DNA from: Curvularia sp. ZM96
Lineage: Eukaryota > Ascomycota > Dothideomycetes > Pleosporales > Pleosporaceae
Assembly (NCBI GenBank): GCA_022457065.1
Contig: JAJGBQ010000007.1
Location: 1,922,001-1,986,000 of the forward strand
Length of the DNA: 64,000 nucleotides
Direction: 5' to 3'
Shown here piece by piece: positions 22,043 to 33,073 of this stretch. Below the pieces are notes generated by a model, which saw nothing but the letters and a program-made list of their open reading frames with translations, made no database searches and had not been told where the DNA came from. The translations under genes were made by a program, and so were the position numbers. Positions within the stretch are counted from its first letter, which is position 1, and each line of letters begins with the position of its first letter.

Positions 22043-25000
22043 ATGGGAGATCTCCAGGAAGAACTACCAAACATCAATGCCCAGGATCTTGAGAAGCTAT
22101 GGGCAATGAACGAAAAGATCTTGCCAGCAGCAGTGGATCAATGTGTGCATGAACTGTTTGCACAGCAAGCAAAGGCACGGCCTACTGCTCCAGCTCTTTG
22201 CGCATGGGATGGCGAAATGACTTACGGCGAGCTAGACAAGCTATCTAGCCAGCTAGCAAACTATCTCATTCACGAGCTAGACGTTCAACCTGAAGACATA
22301 GTGCCGCTATGCTTCGAAAAGTCTATGTGGACAGTCATAGCTATACTAGCAGTGCTCAAGTCTGGTGGGGCTTTTGTGCCACTAGATCCTGATCATCCAG
22401 CCAGCCGACACGAGGAGATCTTCAAGCAGACAGAGGCTAAAATAGTCCTCACATCGGTGCAAAATGGGATGCTGTGGCCGGACTCAGCTCGCCATGTTGT
22501 TCCGATCGGTGAGGCCTTCGTCAGTCAGCTGTCATCTACCGAAAACACAAAAGTGGCTACAGTCAACCCAAGCAATATCGCATATGTCATATTCACGTCC
22601 GGCAGCACTGGAACCCCAAAAGGTGTCGTCTTAGAACATCGCGCCGTCTCTACAAGCTGTCTAAGTCATGGGAAGGCCATTGGCATCAAACCAGACACCC
22701 GAGCCCTTCAATTCGCCACCTACACCTTTGATGCGTGCATAGCTGAGATTATCACACCACTATTATACGGCAGTTGCATCTGTATTCCTTCTGAAGACGA
22801 TCGACACAATGCTCTATCAGAGGCAATCAACATCATGAATATAAACTGGGCACAGCTTACCCCAACCGTGGCACGCCTACTGGATCCTCAAAAAACTCCA
22901 ACCCTCAGAACACTTGTTCTTGGAGGAGAACGAGTCAATGCTGTCGATTGGGAAAGATGGGGGGATAGCGTTGAGCAAATCAATGCATATGGTCCAACAG
23001 AGTGTGCAGTTTGGTGTACTTCGTATACTAATGGTGCTCAAGGTTACACGCCAGGAATTATTGGTAAACCTATTGCTTCAGTCAGCTGGATCGTTGACCC
23101 AGACGACTGTAACAAGCTCGCCCCATTTGGTGCGATCGGCGAACTGCTAGTGGAGGGACCAATCCAAGCACGCGGCTATCTCAACGACGTAGTAAAGACA
23201 GAGGCTGCCTTCATCAACAACCCTTCCTGGCTAGTGACTGGCAGTGAAACCTCTGCTGGTCGACAAGGCCGGCTGTACAAGACGGGCGACCTAGTCTACT
23301 ATAGCGCAGATGGCAATCTGATATATGTAGGCCGTAAAGACAGTCAAGTGAAAGTCAGGGGCCAACGCGTTGAGCTTAGCGAGATTGAATATCACCTGCA
23401 TCAATGTATGGCCGAGGTTAAACAGATGGCAGTTGAGGTTATCTCACCAGCGGGTGACAAAGATAAGGCGATGGTAGCAGTTTTCCTGGAGCTGAATGAG
23501 GAGACATATGGCACTTATCATGTCAGCGAACCACTCGGAAGCAACCCCGCCGTGCGATTGGTCTATATGGACGACACTGACATAGAGTTGGTTCAACGAT
23601 TGCCAAGCCATATGGTGCCTGAAGTGTACCTTGCGATAGCAAAACTTCCGATGACAACATCTACCAAGGTCAATCGGCGACAACTGCGGGAAATCGGGGC
23701 TTCGCTTTCAATCCAGCAGCTAGCAGAGATACGTACGAGCAGCCAAGGCCTTAGTAGGCGAGCTGCAGAGTCACAAGCTGAACGGACAATGCAGCGGCTA
23801 TGGGCACAGGTGCTAGGCATTGAGGCGAGCCGTATCGGCCTGGATGATAGCTTCTTCCGCCTAGGTGGTGACTCGATCAGCGCCATGAGGCTCGTCGCCG
23901 AAGCACGCCATCTCGGTCTCAAGCTAACAGTCTATGACATTTTCCACGTTCCACGGTTAGGCCATCTGACCAACCAGACCATGCATCACCTCTCGACTAA
24001 CCTCAGTGCCATCACAAGAGGCGAATATTCTGGGCCAGTCGCCCAATCGTTTGCTCAGAATCGGCTGTGGTTCCTGGAGGCGCTATACCCAGGTCTGAGC
24101 TGGTATCTTATGCCAATTGCAATACGCATCAATGGTCCTCTTCAACTTGATGCACTCAAGGCTGCACTGCAGACAATAGAATATCGACATGAAACGCTGC
24201 GGACGACCTTTTTTACTCACCATGGTACAGGCGTACAGCTCGTTCATCAGTTCTGTGACGAAAAAGACGTTGCTGTCATTGAAGTGCCTTCAAACGACAA
24301 ACACTATCTCCTACATGCATTGCAGGAAGACCAGACAAGACCTTTCCGTTTGCAAAACGAGCCAGGATGGAGAGTGCGCATCTATCGACTGAACGAACAG
24401 GAACATGTGTTATCTATTGTAATGCATCACATTATCTCTGATGGCTGGTCATTGGACGTACTAAAGAAAGAGCTCGCTGTGCTCTACGCTGCTGCTGTCC
24501 GTGGCGAGAACCTGATTTCGCGGCTATCGCCTCTACCGGTCCAGTACCGTGATTTTTCAGTCTGGCAAAGAATGCCCGAGCAGATGAAAGGCTACCAGAA
24601 ACAGCTTGAATACTGGGTCGCCGAGCTGCAATCAAGCCGCCCAGCAGAGTTTTTGTGCGACAAGCTTCGACCGACGACCCTGTCTGGCAAAGCGGGTGTA
24701 CACAAGATCAGAATTGACGGTCAGGTTTACAGCAAACTACGGCGGTTCTGCAGAGCACATGAAGTGACTCCGTTTGTCGTACTACTTGCCGCTTTCCGCG
24801 CTGCGCACTATCGTCTTACTGGCCAAGAAGATGCAACAATTGGCACTCCCAATGCCAACCGAGACCAGTGGGAACTTAGAGACATGATAGGATTCTTTGT
24901 GAACATGCAGTGCATTCGAACCAAGGTTGAGGACGAAACATTCAAAGAACTCGTACAGCAGGTCTACAACACGGTCGTGACTTCGCTTGCCAACCAAGAT

Positions 25001-28000
25001 GTGCCTTTTGAGAGTATTGTCTCTACGCTTCAAAGAGACAGAGACATCTCTCGCAACCCGCTCGCGCAAGTCGTCTTCGCGGTTCATGCACAGAAGGACC
25101 TGGGTAAGCTTACGCTAGAGGGTGTCGAGACTAATATCATGGACGTTGCGGCTACTTCGCGATTTGATCTCGAGTTTCACTTCTTCCAGGAAAGAGGCGG
25201 CCTGCAGGGCTACATATACTTCTCAGAAGACCTCTTCGTTCCTGAGACCATAGCGTGCCTGGGATCTGTTTTTGAAAGTTTGCTTGACCAATGTCTTGCC
25301 AGACCCGAGACAAAGATTGCATCGACGCAGCTTATGACTGACAAGGCATACGCTCAGCTCGACCAGATGAAGCTGCTCCAACTAGACGACAAGCCTAGCA
25401 CTCGAGATTCAAGCATAGTCGACGTCTTCCGCGAGCAAGCTGCTGCGTGGTCTTCTAAGGTCGCGATTAAGGATACACATGCAGAGATGACCTACGCCCA
25501 GTTGGACATCCAGTCGGACAGACTCGCTCAAGTGCTCATGACAAGGGCTTTGTCTCCTGAAACTGCGATTGGTGTTCTTGCACTCCGATGCTGTGAGACG
25601 ATCGTGGCCTTTCTCGGCATTCTGAAAGCAGAATTAGCCTACGTGCCTTTCGATGCGAAAGCACCAGCAGAGCGGATGGAGTCTATATTATCATCTTTTC
25701 CAGGGCAGAAACTCGTACTAGTCGGCATGGATGTTGAGATTCCTGTTCTTACATCGGAAAATGTCAAGTTCGTACGCATCGTCGACATGCTGAACGAGGC
25801 CACTGAGAACAGTCTCGTACGGCATGCTTTGGAAGGCAATTCCAGTCTAGAACCCTCCGCCAACAGTCTTGCTTACATTATCTTTACCTCAGGCTCCACT
25901 GGCCAGCCCAAAGGGGTCATGGTAGAGCACCGCGGCATTGTGCGCATGGCACAACATGATCGCATCACAGACTTCCAATCAACTAAAGCTACAGCGCATA
26001 TGGCAAACCTTGCGTTTGACGGATCGTCGTGGGAGATATACACCTGTCTTCTAAACGGCGGTACTCTTGTCTGCATCGATGCCAACACTGTGCTAGACCA
26101 GGATGCCCTACTCGAAGCCTTTGCTCGACATAGTATTCGGATCGCCTTCTTCACCCCTGCTCTCCTCAAACACTCTCTAGCTGCATCTCCGCGCACGATC
26201 GGCGCACTTGACGTGCTACTTGTAGCTGGAGATCGAGCTGACCCAGAAGATATGTTAGCAGCACAGAGTTTGGTGAAAGGTAAGGTCGCCAATGCATACG
26301 GTCCGACTGAGAACTCGGTCATGAGCACGTTGTACATTTTAACCGAAAACGAGAAGTTTGTAAATGGTGTGCCTATTGGTAGAGCTATCAGCAGCTCGGG
26401 CGCCTATGTTATGGATTCCAAGCAGCAGATTGTGCCAGTCGGCGTTATTGGCGAGCTGGTAGTAACCGGACGCGGTGTTGCGCGAGGATACACAGATTCT
26501 AAGCAGAACATCGATCGCTTCGTTATGGTTACTATTGGCAGCACTACAATGCGAGCCTACCGGACTGGTGACTATGTACGGCAGCGACCTATGGACGGGC
26601 AACTTGAATTCTTTGGTCGCATTGATGGGCAGGTTAAGATCCGAGGTCACCGCATTGAGCTTGGAGAAATCGAAAGCGTCCTTTGTAGCCACAGATGCGT
26701 GCGCGATGCCGCGGTGGTGTTGGCACAGAAGGACCAAAGCGACCAAGGGCTTTTTGGCTACGTCACGCTCAAGCAAGAAGTTAGTATGATGGAGCATCAA
26801 GTTGAAGGCAGCCGCCAGCTGCAGCATGTCAACGCATGGGAAGAGCGCTTCGATTCCGAAACCTACGCTCTACTCGACGGCATTCAGCCTGAGACTATTG
26901 GAAGAGACTTCATCGGCTGGACATCCATGTACGATGGGAGCGACATTGACAAGGCCGAGATGAACGAGTGGCTAGATGAAACTATCCGTGCCATCTATGC
27001 AATCACTAATAGCCAGCCAGGGCACATCCTGGAGATCGGCTCAGGTACTGGGATGATTCTCTTCAACCTTAGTGACGGTTTACAGGGCTACGTGGGGCTC
27101 GATCCGTCCGAAAAGGCCGTCAGCTTCATCATGGAGACGGCCAGGTGCATCCCTTCGCTCACGAACAAGGTGAGCATGTACCAGGCCACAGCAACGGACA
27201 CTAGTCGCATAGAACGGCCTCTCAAGGCCGACCTGGCTATTCTAAACTCGGTTGTGCAGTACTTCCCTAGCCAAGAATATCTGTTCCGTGTAGTAGAGGA
27301 TTTGCTCCATGTTGAGGGTATAAAAATGCTGTTCTTTGGCGACATCCGATCTCATGCGCTGCACCGCGAGTTCCTGGCGATAAGAGCGCTGCGGATTGCG
27401 GGTGACAGGGCGAGTAAAGAAGACATCCTGCGCATGATGGAAGACATGGAGCAGGTTGAGCGTGAGCTGCTAGTCGATCCTGGGTTTTTTGCCTCTCTAC
27501 CGAGTCGTCTACCTGGCCTTGTTGAGCACGTAGAGATCCAGCCTAAGAAGATGAAGGCAACCAACGAGCTAAGCTGCTACCGGTACACCGCAGTCGTTCA
27601 CACTAAGTACGGAAGGGCACTATGCAAAGAGGTGCGACGTGTCGCTGAAAGCGAGTGGATTGACTTCGAGACACAAAAACTGGATCGTTCATCTCTCTTG
27701 CAGCGACTAGAAAATCTCTCTAGCGTGCACACTATAGCCGTCAGCAACATTCCACACAGCAAGACCATCTTTAGTCGATGCCTTCTAAGCTCCCTGGACG
27801 CCCAAACGCCAGTCCAGAGGGAGTGGATTTCTTCAGTTCGCCAACAGGCCGACCAAACACCGTGCCTGTCTGCTACGGATCTAATAGATGTAGCTAAAGA
27901 GGCTGGCTGCTGTGTCGAGATCAGCTGGAGCAGACAGTACTCTCAGCGCGGAGGGTTAGACTGCATTTTCTACTCTTGTCAGCCTGGTGAAAAAGCATCT

Positions 28001-31000
28001 CGAGTGCTGTTCGAGTTCCCTAGCGACCACGCGGATCGACCACAGCACACATATGGCAACAGGCCGTTACACCGGCAGTTTCTCAAAGAAGTACGATATC
28101 AACTGGAAGAAACCGTGCGGCTCCAACTCCCTGAATACATGGTCCCGAAGTCCATTCATGTTCTCGAAAAGCTCCCAATCAACCAGAACGGCAAGGTGGA
28201 TCGGAAGGCGCTCACTCAGAAAGCACAACTCAAAACAAGAGGCACTCACGACATGAAGCGGCAGCCTAGGACGCAGGCCGAACGGACGATGCAGCAGCTA
28301 TGGGCACAGGTTCTAGGCATCGAGGCGGGCAGCATTGGCCTAGATGACAGCTTTTTCCGCCTAGGCGGCGACTCCATCACCGCTATGAAATTGGTGGCCG
28401 TGGCTCGTGAGAAAGAAGTGGGGACCACAGTCGCGAACATCTTCCAGTATCCCAAGCTTGCCGAGATGGCAGCTCGGGCTAACCAATGTGCTCCTATCCT
28501 TGGTAGTGACATCACTCCATTTTCTCTGCTGGATCCTAGCGTAGATCCAGAACGAGTATGCAAAGAGGTAGCAGCCGTCTGCAACATAGATCCAAACCTC
28601 ATTGAAGATGTCTATCCGTGCTCGCCGTTGCAGGAGGGCATGTTGTCACTAACTTTGAAGCGCGCTGGCGACTACACTATGCAGTGCGTGCTGGAGCTGC
28701 GAGCGGATGTAAACGAGGATGCTTTCCGCGGTGCGTGGGAAGAGGTTACTCAGTCTCTACTAGTTTTGCGTACAAGGATATTGCAACACAGCACACTTGG
28801 CCTTTTACAGGCTGTCGTGGCGGAGAAACCAGAGTGGGTTGCGGCAAACAACCTAGCCACATACCTGGATCAAAATCAATCGTCACCTATAGAGCTTGGG
28901 CAGCCGCTCGTACGTTATGCGCTGATCCGCGATCCGCAAACAAAGAAGCGCTGGTTTGTGTGGACGATCCATCATGCTTTGTACGATGGCTGGTCGGTGC
29001 CTCGCATCGTGAGCGCGGTTAGAACAGTCTACGATGGTGGAGTTTTGGGGAAACAGCCTGGCTTCAACTCCTTTATCAAGTACCTCAGCAAGCTAGACCA
29101 GGACGCTACCGCAACGTACTGGAAAGCTACACTGGGCGGCTGCACGGCCACGCCTTTTCCGCCACTAGTCCCTGGGGTTCAACAACCAGTTGCCGATGCG
29201 ATTGTAGAATATCAATGCCCACGTCTTCCTAGGGTGACATCTGACGCGACACTTTCCGCTACCATCCGCGCGGCCTGGGCTATCCTTACTAGCCAGTATA
29301 CTGGCTCAGATGACGTGGTATTTGGTGCTACAATAACTGGCCGCAACGCACCTGTGGCTGGCATCGAAGACATTATTGGCCCGACTATCGCAACAGTGCC
29401 CGTGCGAATATGCATCGATCGAGGATGGAGCGTGCAAAAGTTTCTTAGATCGGTACAGAAGCAGACAACTAACATGATCCCGTATGAACAGACAGGTTTG
29501 CAACAGATTGCAAAACTCAGCCTAGATGCACAGCATGCTTGCGGCTTCCAGACATTGCTGGTAGTTCAGCCTACTGAGAGCGAACTGGAGGTCAATAATG
29601 AGTTTGGGATATGGGAAAGTGTATCAGGGCTACAGGGCTTCACTACATATGCGCTAGTGATTCAGTGTACACTTACTGAAAGGGGGTTGCGAACCACGGC
29701 CAGCTTCGATGCAAGAGTAATTGACCATTGGCGGATGGAAAAGATGCTACATCAGCTTAGCTTTGTCATGCAGCAACTTACCGCAGCCGACGCTGGCACA
29801 AAGATTGCTGAGATTGACACTACGACGCCCGAAGATAGGGAGCAGCTGTGGACATGGAACCAGACGGTACCAGCGGGGATCAGTCGATGTGTGCACGAGC
29901 TGTTTGCAGACCAAGCAAAGGCGTTGCCCTCTGCGCTCGCCATCTGCGCATGGGATGGTGAGATGACCTATAGCGAGCTAGCTAAGCAGTCAACCCAGCT
30001 CGCAGGTTATCTTATTCGTCTAGGAGTGGGAGTTGAGGATATAGTGCCGCTATGCTTCGAAAAGTCTATATGGACAGTCGTAGCCATGCTAGCAGTACTC
30101 AAAGCTGGTGGAGCGTTTGTGGCGCTAGATCCAGATCACCCAGCCAGTCGACACAAGATGATTCTCAAGCAGACATTCAAGCAGACGGACGCCAAGGTTG
30201 TGCTCACATCGGCACAACATGCAACACTGTGGCAAGACTTGGACCTAGCTCGTAATGTTGTTGCAGTCAGCGAGGCCCTCATTAGTCAGTTGCCATCCAG
30301 CGAAATAGACAGAAGCAGGGTACAGCCACGCAATACAGCGTACATTATCTTCACCTCAGGAAGTACTGGTGTGCCTAAGGGTGTCGTTCTAGAACACCAG
30401 GCGCTTTCAACGAGTTGTTTAGGTCATGGACAAGCATTTGGCATGTCGCATAACACCCGCGCTCTTCAATTTTCAGCTTACACATTCGACGCTTCTATTG
30501 CGGAGATTATTACCACACTCGTGCATGGTGGGTGTGTATGTGTACCGTCTGAGAGCGAACGGCGAGATGGTATAGTAGAAGCTATGAATAAGATGGACGT
30601 TAACTGGGCGATGTTAACTTCTTCGGTTGCGCGGCTACTGGATCCAAACTCCGTTCCCTCTCTCAAAACATTAGTTCTCGTAGGAGAGCAGGTCACCCCG
30701 GCAGATTGGAATCGATGGCCTGTGCAGACAATCAACGGATATGGACCTTCGGAATGCTGTATCATCTGTACCTATCATGCGAAGAAGGAAGGCTATAACT
30801 CAGGTACGATTGGAAACTCGGTTGCTTCGACAAGCTGGATTGTACACCCTGAGAATCACAACATCCTAGTACCATTAGGATCTGTTGGGGAGCTCCTGGT
30901 TGAAGGCCCAATTCTTGCGCGTGGATACCTTGGGGATGAAGAGATGACCAATGCCATGTTTGTACATGATCCTATCTGGCTACTAGAAGGGTGCAAACAC

Positions 31001-33073
31001 TATCCCGGCCGACCAGGAAAGCTATACAAGACAGGCGATCTAGTTCACTATAACAACTCAGATGGCACCTTGACATATGTTGGCCGGAAAGATAGCCAGG
31101 TCAAGATACGTGGGCAACGGATTGAATTGGGTGAGATTGAACACCATCTGTACGAATGCATACCTGGAGTCAAACAGCTAGCAGTCGAGACTATTCAGCC
31201 ATCGGGACAAGGAAGCCAGCCTCTGCTAGCAGCTTTCTTACATCTCCAAAGCAACACTCAACACACTGTGCTCATAGACAACACTACCAGCAACGACTTA
31301 ACAACACAAGTTGTCTTCCCAGTCGGGGTAGACGAGAGGCTGACTGAGAGACTACCAGAGTATATGGTACCTACAGTATTCTTTTCTGTTGCACAGATGC
31401 CTATGACAGCATCCAGAAAGACTGATCGGAAACGATTGCGAGAGATCGGGGCCTCATTCTCAGCTCAACAGCTAGTGGAGATGCGTACGCGTAGTAAGGG
31501 CCCAAAGCGGCAGCCTAGAACACAGGCTGAATGGACGATGCAGCATCTATGGGCAAAAGTGCTTGGCATCGAGGCAGGTAGTATTGGCCTAGATGACAGT
31601 TTCTTCCGCCTAGGCGGCGACTCGATTACCGCGATGAAGCTCGTCGGTGAAGCTCGCAAACAGTCTATTCGACTGAATGTTGCGGATCTCCTTCGCAATC
31701 CAAAGCTGTCGTCTGTTGTTGATCTTGCACATCTAGATCAACAATCAACTCCGGTAAATCCCAGTCCCTTCTCCTTATTATCCTCAACAAAACAGGATCA
31801 CCTTCTCTCTGAGCTATTCAAGAGCGATGAGAGTCTGTGCAGCACCGACGTCTCAGACATACTTCCAGCGACACACATGCAACACATTGTAATTTCTAGA
31901 GGTATCAGATCTCGACCTCTAGCCTTCAACTATCTTTTCCTAGACATGGGCTACCAAGTTGATATTCCTCGTCTCAAAGATGCCTGCTCTGCTCTTGTTC
32001 AACATTTTTCAATGCTCCGGACAAAGTTCGTCTATCTCGAAGGCAACCTCTGGCAGGTCGTCCTTCGTAGCCCTGGTCTCCAATTCTCCGAGTTTGAGTT
32101 TTGCAAACCGTTGGAGAAAGCGTCAGATGTTGTTTGTATGCATGACATTGCACAATCATCTTCGATGGAACTACCAACATCCTTCATGTTTATCAAGAGC
32201 ACCAACGGGGAGCATCGTTTAATCATTCGCCTTTCTCATGCACAATACGATGGGGTCTGTCTCCCCAAGATTGTGGATACGCTTTCATGTATTTACAATG
32301 GAAAGCCTCTCGATCCTTCATACCCGTTTTCAACCTTTCTGGGGTATGCACAGAGTCGACGTCCCGCTTCGGAGCTGTACTGGCGCAAGCTGCTTCAAGG
32401 CTCGAAGATTATCGAAATTACTTCGCTGCTCTGTCCTCCCGTACCAGAAGGTAACGATCCAAGTGGGATAAACATTGTAAGAATCATCAACATGCCGATG
32501 CTTCCCAAGAACTTGACGACAGCTTCGGTCATCAGTGCTGCTTGGGCAATTGTACTTTCACATATCACTGGCGAAAAAGATGTCACATACGCATCCATAG
32601 TGGCTGGCCGGAACTCTAATGTCCCCTACATTTCAGAGATTGTTGGACCTTGTGTGAACGTTGTTCCAGTTCGCGCACAAGTTCTGCCATCTAAGACATT
32701 GACAGAACTCGCATGTTCAATTCAAGAGCAATACTCGTCACTTGGAGAATCAGATTCCATGGGGTTCAAGGACATAGTCCAAAGCTGCACAGACTGGCCA
32801 GCCGACACAAAGTTCGACTCAGTGATTCAACACCAAAACATTGATGAGCACCCAACGTTTGACTTCCCAGGTACAGCTGGGAGACTAAAATGGTTTCAAA
32901 ACCCTTGTTTGGTGTCTGACATCTTGACTGTAATGTCTCATCCGCAAAATGGCAGGCTGAAACTTGTGGTTAGTGGCAACACTCACATCATAACAATGGA
33001 AAACACGGACATGATCAGTCGGATGCTCTGTGACACGCTTACAGGGCTATTCAATGCATCACAACCGCTGTAA
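22043..33073 (+). CDS. Trimodular NRPS, A-T-C-A(nMT)-T-C-A-T-CT
   Basis: A single intronless frame of 3676 residues that would assemble a peptide from three activated monomers on the enzyme. By eye: A1 about 36-545 (TSGSTG near 184), T1 (carrier Ser 611 in LGGDS), C1 about 670-1105 (HHIISDGWS 795-803), A2 about 1135-2070 (TSGSTG near 1281) with an N-methyltransferase inserted after the A8 region (SAM motif LEIGSGTGM from 1663), T2 (Ser 2111), C2 about 2180-2600 (HHALYDGW 2310-2317), A3 about 2620-3130 (near 2770), T3 (Ser 3194) and a terminal C domain about 3255-3676 with SHAQYDG (3398-3404), the motif style of fungal cyclising CT domains. No epimerisation or thioesterase domain is seen. Binding-pocket codes read by alignment to PheA: A1 DAAQVGAVWK, A2 DGWFLAAVMK, A3 DAAMVVGIIK. 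A2 suggests a bulky aliphatic residue that would be N-methylated; A1 and A3 are not assigned. All core motifs look intact. Confidence 0.95.
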   Translation: MGDLQEELPNINAQDLEKLWAMNEKILPAAVDQCVHELFAQQAKARPTAPALCAWDGEMTYGELDKLSSQLANYLIHELDVQPEDIVPLCFEKSMWTVIAILAVLKSGGAFVPLDPDHPASRHEEIFKQTEAKIVLTSVQNGMLWPDSARHVVPIGEAFVSQLSSTENTKVATVNPSNIAYVIFTSGSTGTPKGVVLEHRAVSTSCLSHGKAIGIKPDTRALQFATYTFDACIAEIITPLLYGSCICIPSEDDRHNALSEAINIMNINWAQLTPTVARLLDPQKTPTLRTLVLGGERVNAVDWERWGDSVEQINAYGPTECAVWCTSYTNGAQGYTPGIIGKPIASVSWIVDPDDCNKLAPFGAIGELLVEGPIQARGYLNDVVKTEAAFINNPSWLVTGSETSAGRQGRLYKTGDLVYYSADGNLIYVGRKDSQVKVRGQRVELSEIEYHLHQCMAEVKQMAVEVISPAGDKDKAMVAVFLELNEETYGTYHVSEPLGSNPAVRLVYMDDTDIELVQRLPSHMVPEVYLAIAKLPMTTSTKVNRRQLREIGASLSIQQLAEIRTSSQGLSRRAAESQAERTMQRLWAQVLGIEASRIGLDDSFFRLGGDSISAMRLVAEARHLGLKLTVYDIFHVPRLGHLTNQTMHHLSTNLSAITRGEYSGPVAQSFAQNRLWFLEALYPGLSWYLMPIAIRINGPLQLDALKAALQTIEYRHETLRTTFFTHHGTGVQLVHQFCDEKDVAVIEVPSNDKHYLLHALQEDQTRPFRLQNEPGWRVRIYRLNEQEHVLSIVMHHIISDGWSLDVLKKELAVLYAAAVRGENLISRLSPLPVQYRDFSVWQRMPEQMKGYQKQLEYWVAELQSSRPAEFLCDKLRPTTLSGKAGVHKIRIDGQVYSKLRRFCRAHEVTPFVVLLAAFRAAHYRLTGQEDATIGTPNANRDQWELRDMIGFFVNMQCIRTKVEDETFKELVQQVYNTVVTSLANQDVPFESIVSTLQRDRDISRNPLAQVVFAVHAQKDLGKLTLEGVETNIMDVAATSRFDLEFHFFQERGGLQGYIYFSEDLFVPETIACLGSVFESLLDQCLARPETKIASTQLMTDKAYAQLDQMKLLQLDDKPSTRDSSIVDVFREQAAAWSSKVAIKDTHAEMTYAQLDIQSDRLAQVLMTRALSPETAIGVLALRCCETIVAFLGILKAELAYVPFDAKAPAERMESILSSFPGQKLVLVGMDVEIPVLTSENVKFVRIVDMLNEATENSLVRHALEGNSSLEPSANSLAYIIFTSGSTGQPKGVMVEHRGIVRMAQHDRITDFQSTKATAHMANLAFDGSSWEIYTCLLNGGTLVCIDANTVLDQDALLEAFARHSIRIAFFTPALLKHSLAASPRTIGALDVLLVAGDRADPEDMLAAQSLVKGKVANAYGPTENSVMSTLYILTENEKFVNGVPIGRAISSSGAYVMDSKQQIVPVGVIGELVVTGRGVARGYTDSKQNIDRFVMVTIGSTTMRAYRTGDYVRQRPMDGQLEFFGRIDGQVKIRGHRIELGEIESVLCSHRCVRDAAVVLAQKDQSDQGLFGYVTLKQEVSMMEHQVEGSRQLQHVNAWEERFDSETYALLDGIQPETIGRDFIGWTSMYDGSDIDKAEMNEWLDETIRAIYAITNSQPGHILEIGSGTGMILFNLSDGLQGYVGLDPSEKAVSFIMETARCIPSLTNKVSMYQATATDTSRIERPLKADLAILNSVVQYFPSQEYLFRVVEDLLHVEGIKMLFFGDIRSHALHREFLAIRALRIAGDRASKEDILRMMEDMEQVERELLVDPGFFASLPSRLPGLVEHVEIQPKKMKATNELSCYRYTAVVHTKYGRALCKEVRRVAESEWIDFETQKLDRSSLLQRLENLSSVHTIAVSNIPHSKTIFSRCLLSSLDAQTPVQREWISSVRQQADQTPCLSATDLIDVAKEAGCCVEISWSRQYSQRGGLDCIFYSCQPGEKASRVLFEFPSDHADRPQHTYGNRPLHRQFLKEVRYQLEETVRLQLPEYMVPKSIHVLEKLPINQNGKVDRKALTQKAQLKTRGTHDMKRQPRTQAERTMQQLWAQVLGIEAGSIGLDDSFFRLGGDSITAMKLVAVAREKEVGTTVANIFQYPKLAEMAARANQCAPILGSDITPFSLLDPSVDPERVCKEVAAVCNIDPNLIEDVYPCSPLQEGMLSLTLKRAGDYTMQCVLELRADVNEDAFRGAWEEVTQSLLVLRTRILQHSTLGLLQAVVAEKPEWVAANNLATYLDQNQSSPIELGQPLVRYALIRDPQTKKRWFVWTIHHALYDGWSVPRIVSAVRTVYDGGVLGKQPGFNSFIKYLSKLDQDATATYWKATLGGCTATPFPPLVPGVQQPVADAIVEYQCPRLPRVTSDATLSATIRAAWAILTSQYTGSDDVVFGATITGRNAPVAGIEDIIGPTIATVPVRICIDRGWSVQKFLRSVQKQTTNMIPYEQTGLQQIAKLSLDAQHACGFQTLLVVQPTESELEVNNEFGIWESVSGLQGFTTYALVIQCTLTERGLRTTASFDARVIDHWRMEKMLHQLSFVMQQLTAADAGTKIAEIDTTTPEDREQLWTWNQTVPAGISRCVHELFADQAKALPSALAICAWDGEMTYSELAKQSTQLAGYLIRLGVGVEDIVPLCFEKSIWTVVAMLAVLKAGGAFVALDPDHPASRHKMILKQTFKQTDAKVVLTSAQHATLWQDLDLARNVVAVSEALISQLPSSEIDRSRVQPRNTAYIIFTSGSTGVPKGVVLEHQALSTSCLGHGQAFGMSHNTRALQFSAYTFDASIAEIITTLVHGGCVCVPSESERRDGIVEAMNKMDVNWAMLTSSVARLLDPNSVPSLKTLVLVGEQVTPADWNRWPVQTINGYGPSECCIICTYHAKKEGYNSGTIGNSVASTSWIVHPENHNILVPLGSVGELLVEGPILARGYLGDEEMTNAMFVHDPIWLLEGCKHYPGRPGKLYKTGDLVHYNNSDGTLTYVGRKDSQVKIRGQRIELGEIEHHLYECIPGVKQLAVETIQPSGQGSQPLLAAFLHLQSNTQHTVLIDNTTSNDLTTQVVFPVGVDERLTERLPEYMVPTVFFSVAQMPMTASRKTDRKRLREIGASFSAQQLVEMRTRSKGPKRQPRTQAEWTMQHLWAKVLGIEAGSIGLDDSFFRLGGDSITAMKLVGEARKQSIRLNVADLLRNPKLSSVVDLAHLDQQSTPVNPSPFSLLSSTKQDHLLSELFKSDESLCSTDVSDILPATHMQHIVISRGIRSRPLAFNYLFLDMGYQVDIPRLKDACSALVQHFSMLRTKFVYLEGNLWQVVLRSPGLQFSEFEFCKPLEKASDVVCMHDIAQSSSMELPTSFMFIKSTNGEHRLIIRLSHAQYDGVCLPKIVDTLSCIYNGKPLDPSYPFSTFLGYAQSRRPASELYWRKLLQGSKIIEITSLLCPPVPEGNDPSGINIVRIINMPMLPKNLTTASVISAAWAIVLSHITGEKDVTYASIVAGRNSNVPYISEIVGPCVNVVPVRAQVLPSKTLTELACSIQEQYSSLGESDSMGFKDIVQSCTDWPADTKFDSVIQHQNIDEHPTFDFPGTAGRLKWFQNPCLVSDILTVMSHPQNGRLKLVVSGNTHIITMENTDMISRMLCDTLTGLFNASQPL

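Noticed and set aside
23444..32598. Many 60-160 codon frames on both strands inside the NRPS
   Set aside because: They overlap a single continuous synthetase frame with intact catalytic motifs; they are shadows in alternative frames.
22043..33073. Possible epimerisation or thioesterase domain in the NRPS
   Set aside because: Every C-type domain is followed by A-T or the C-terminus, and no GxSxG thioesterase motif is seen; the end is a CT-type domain.
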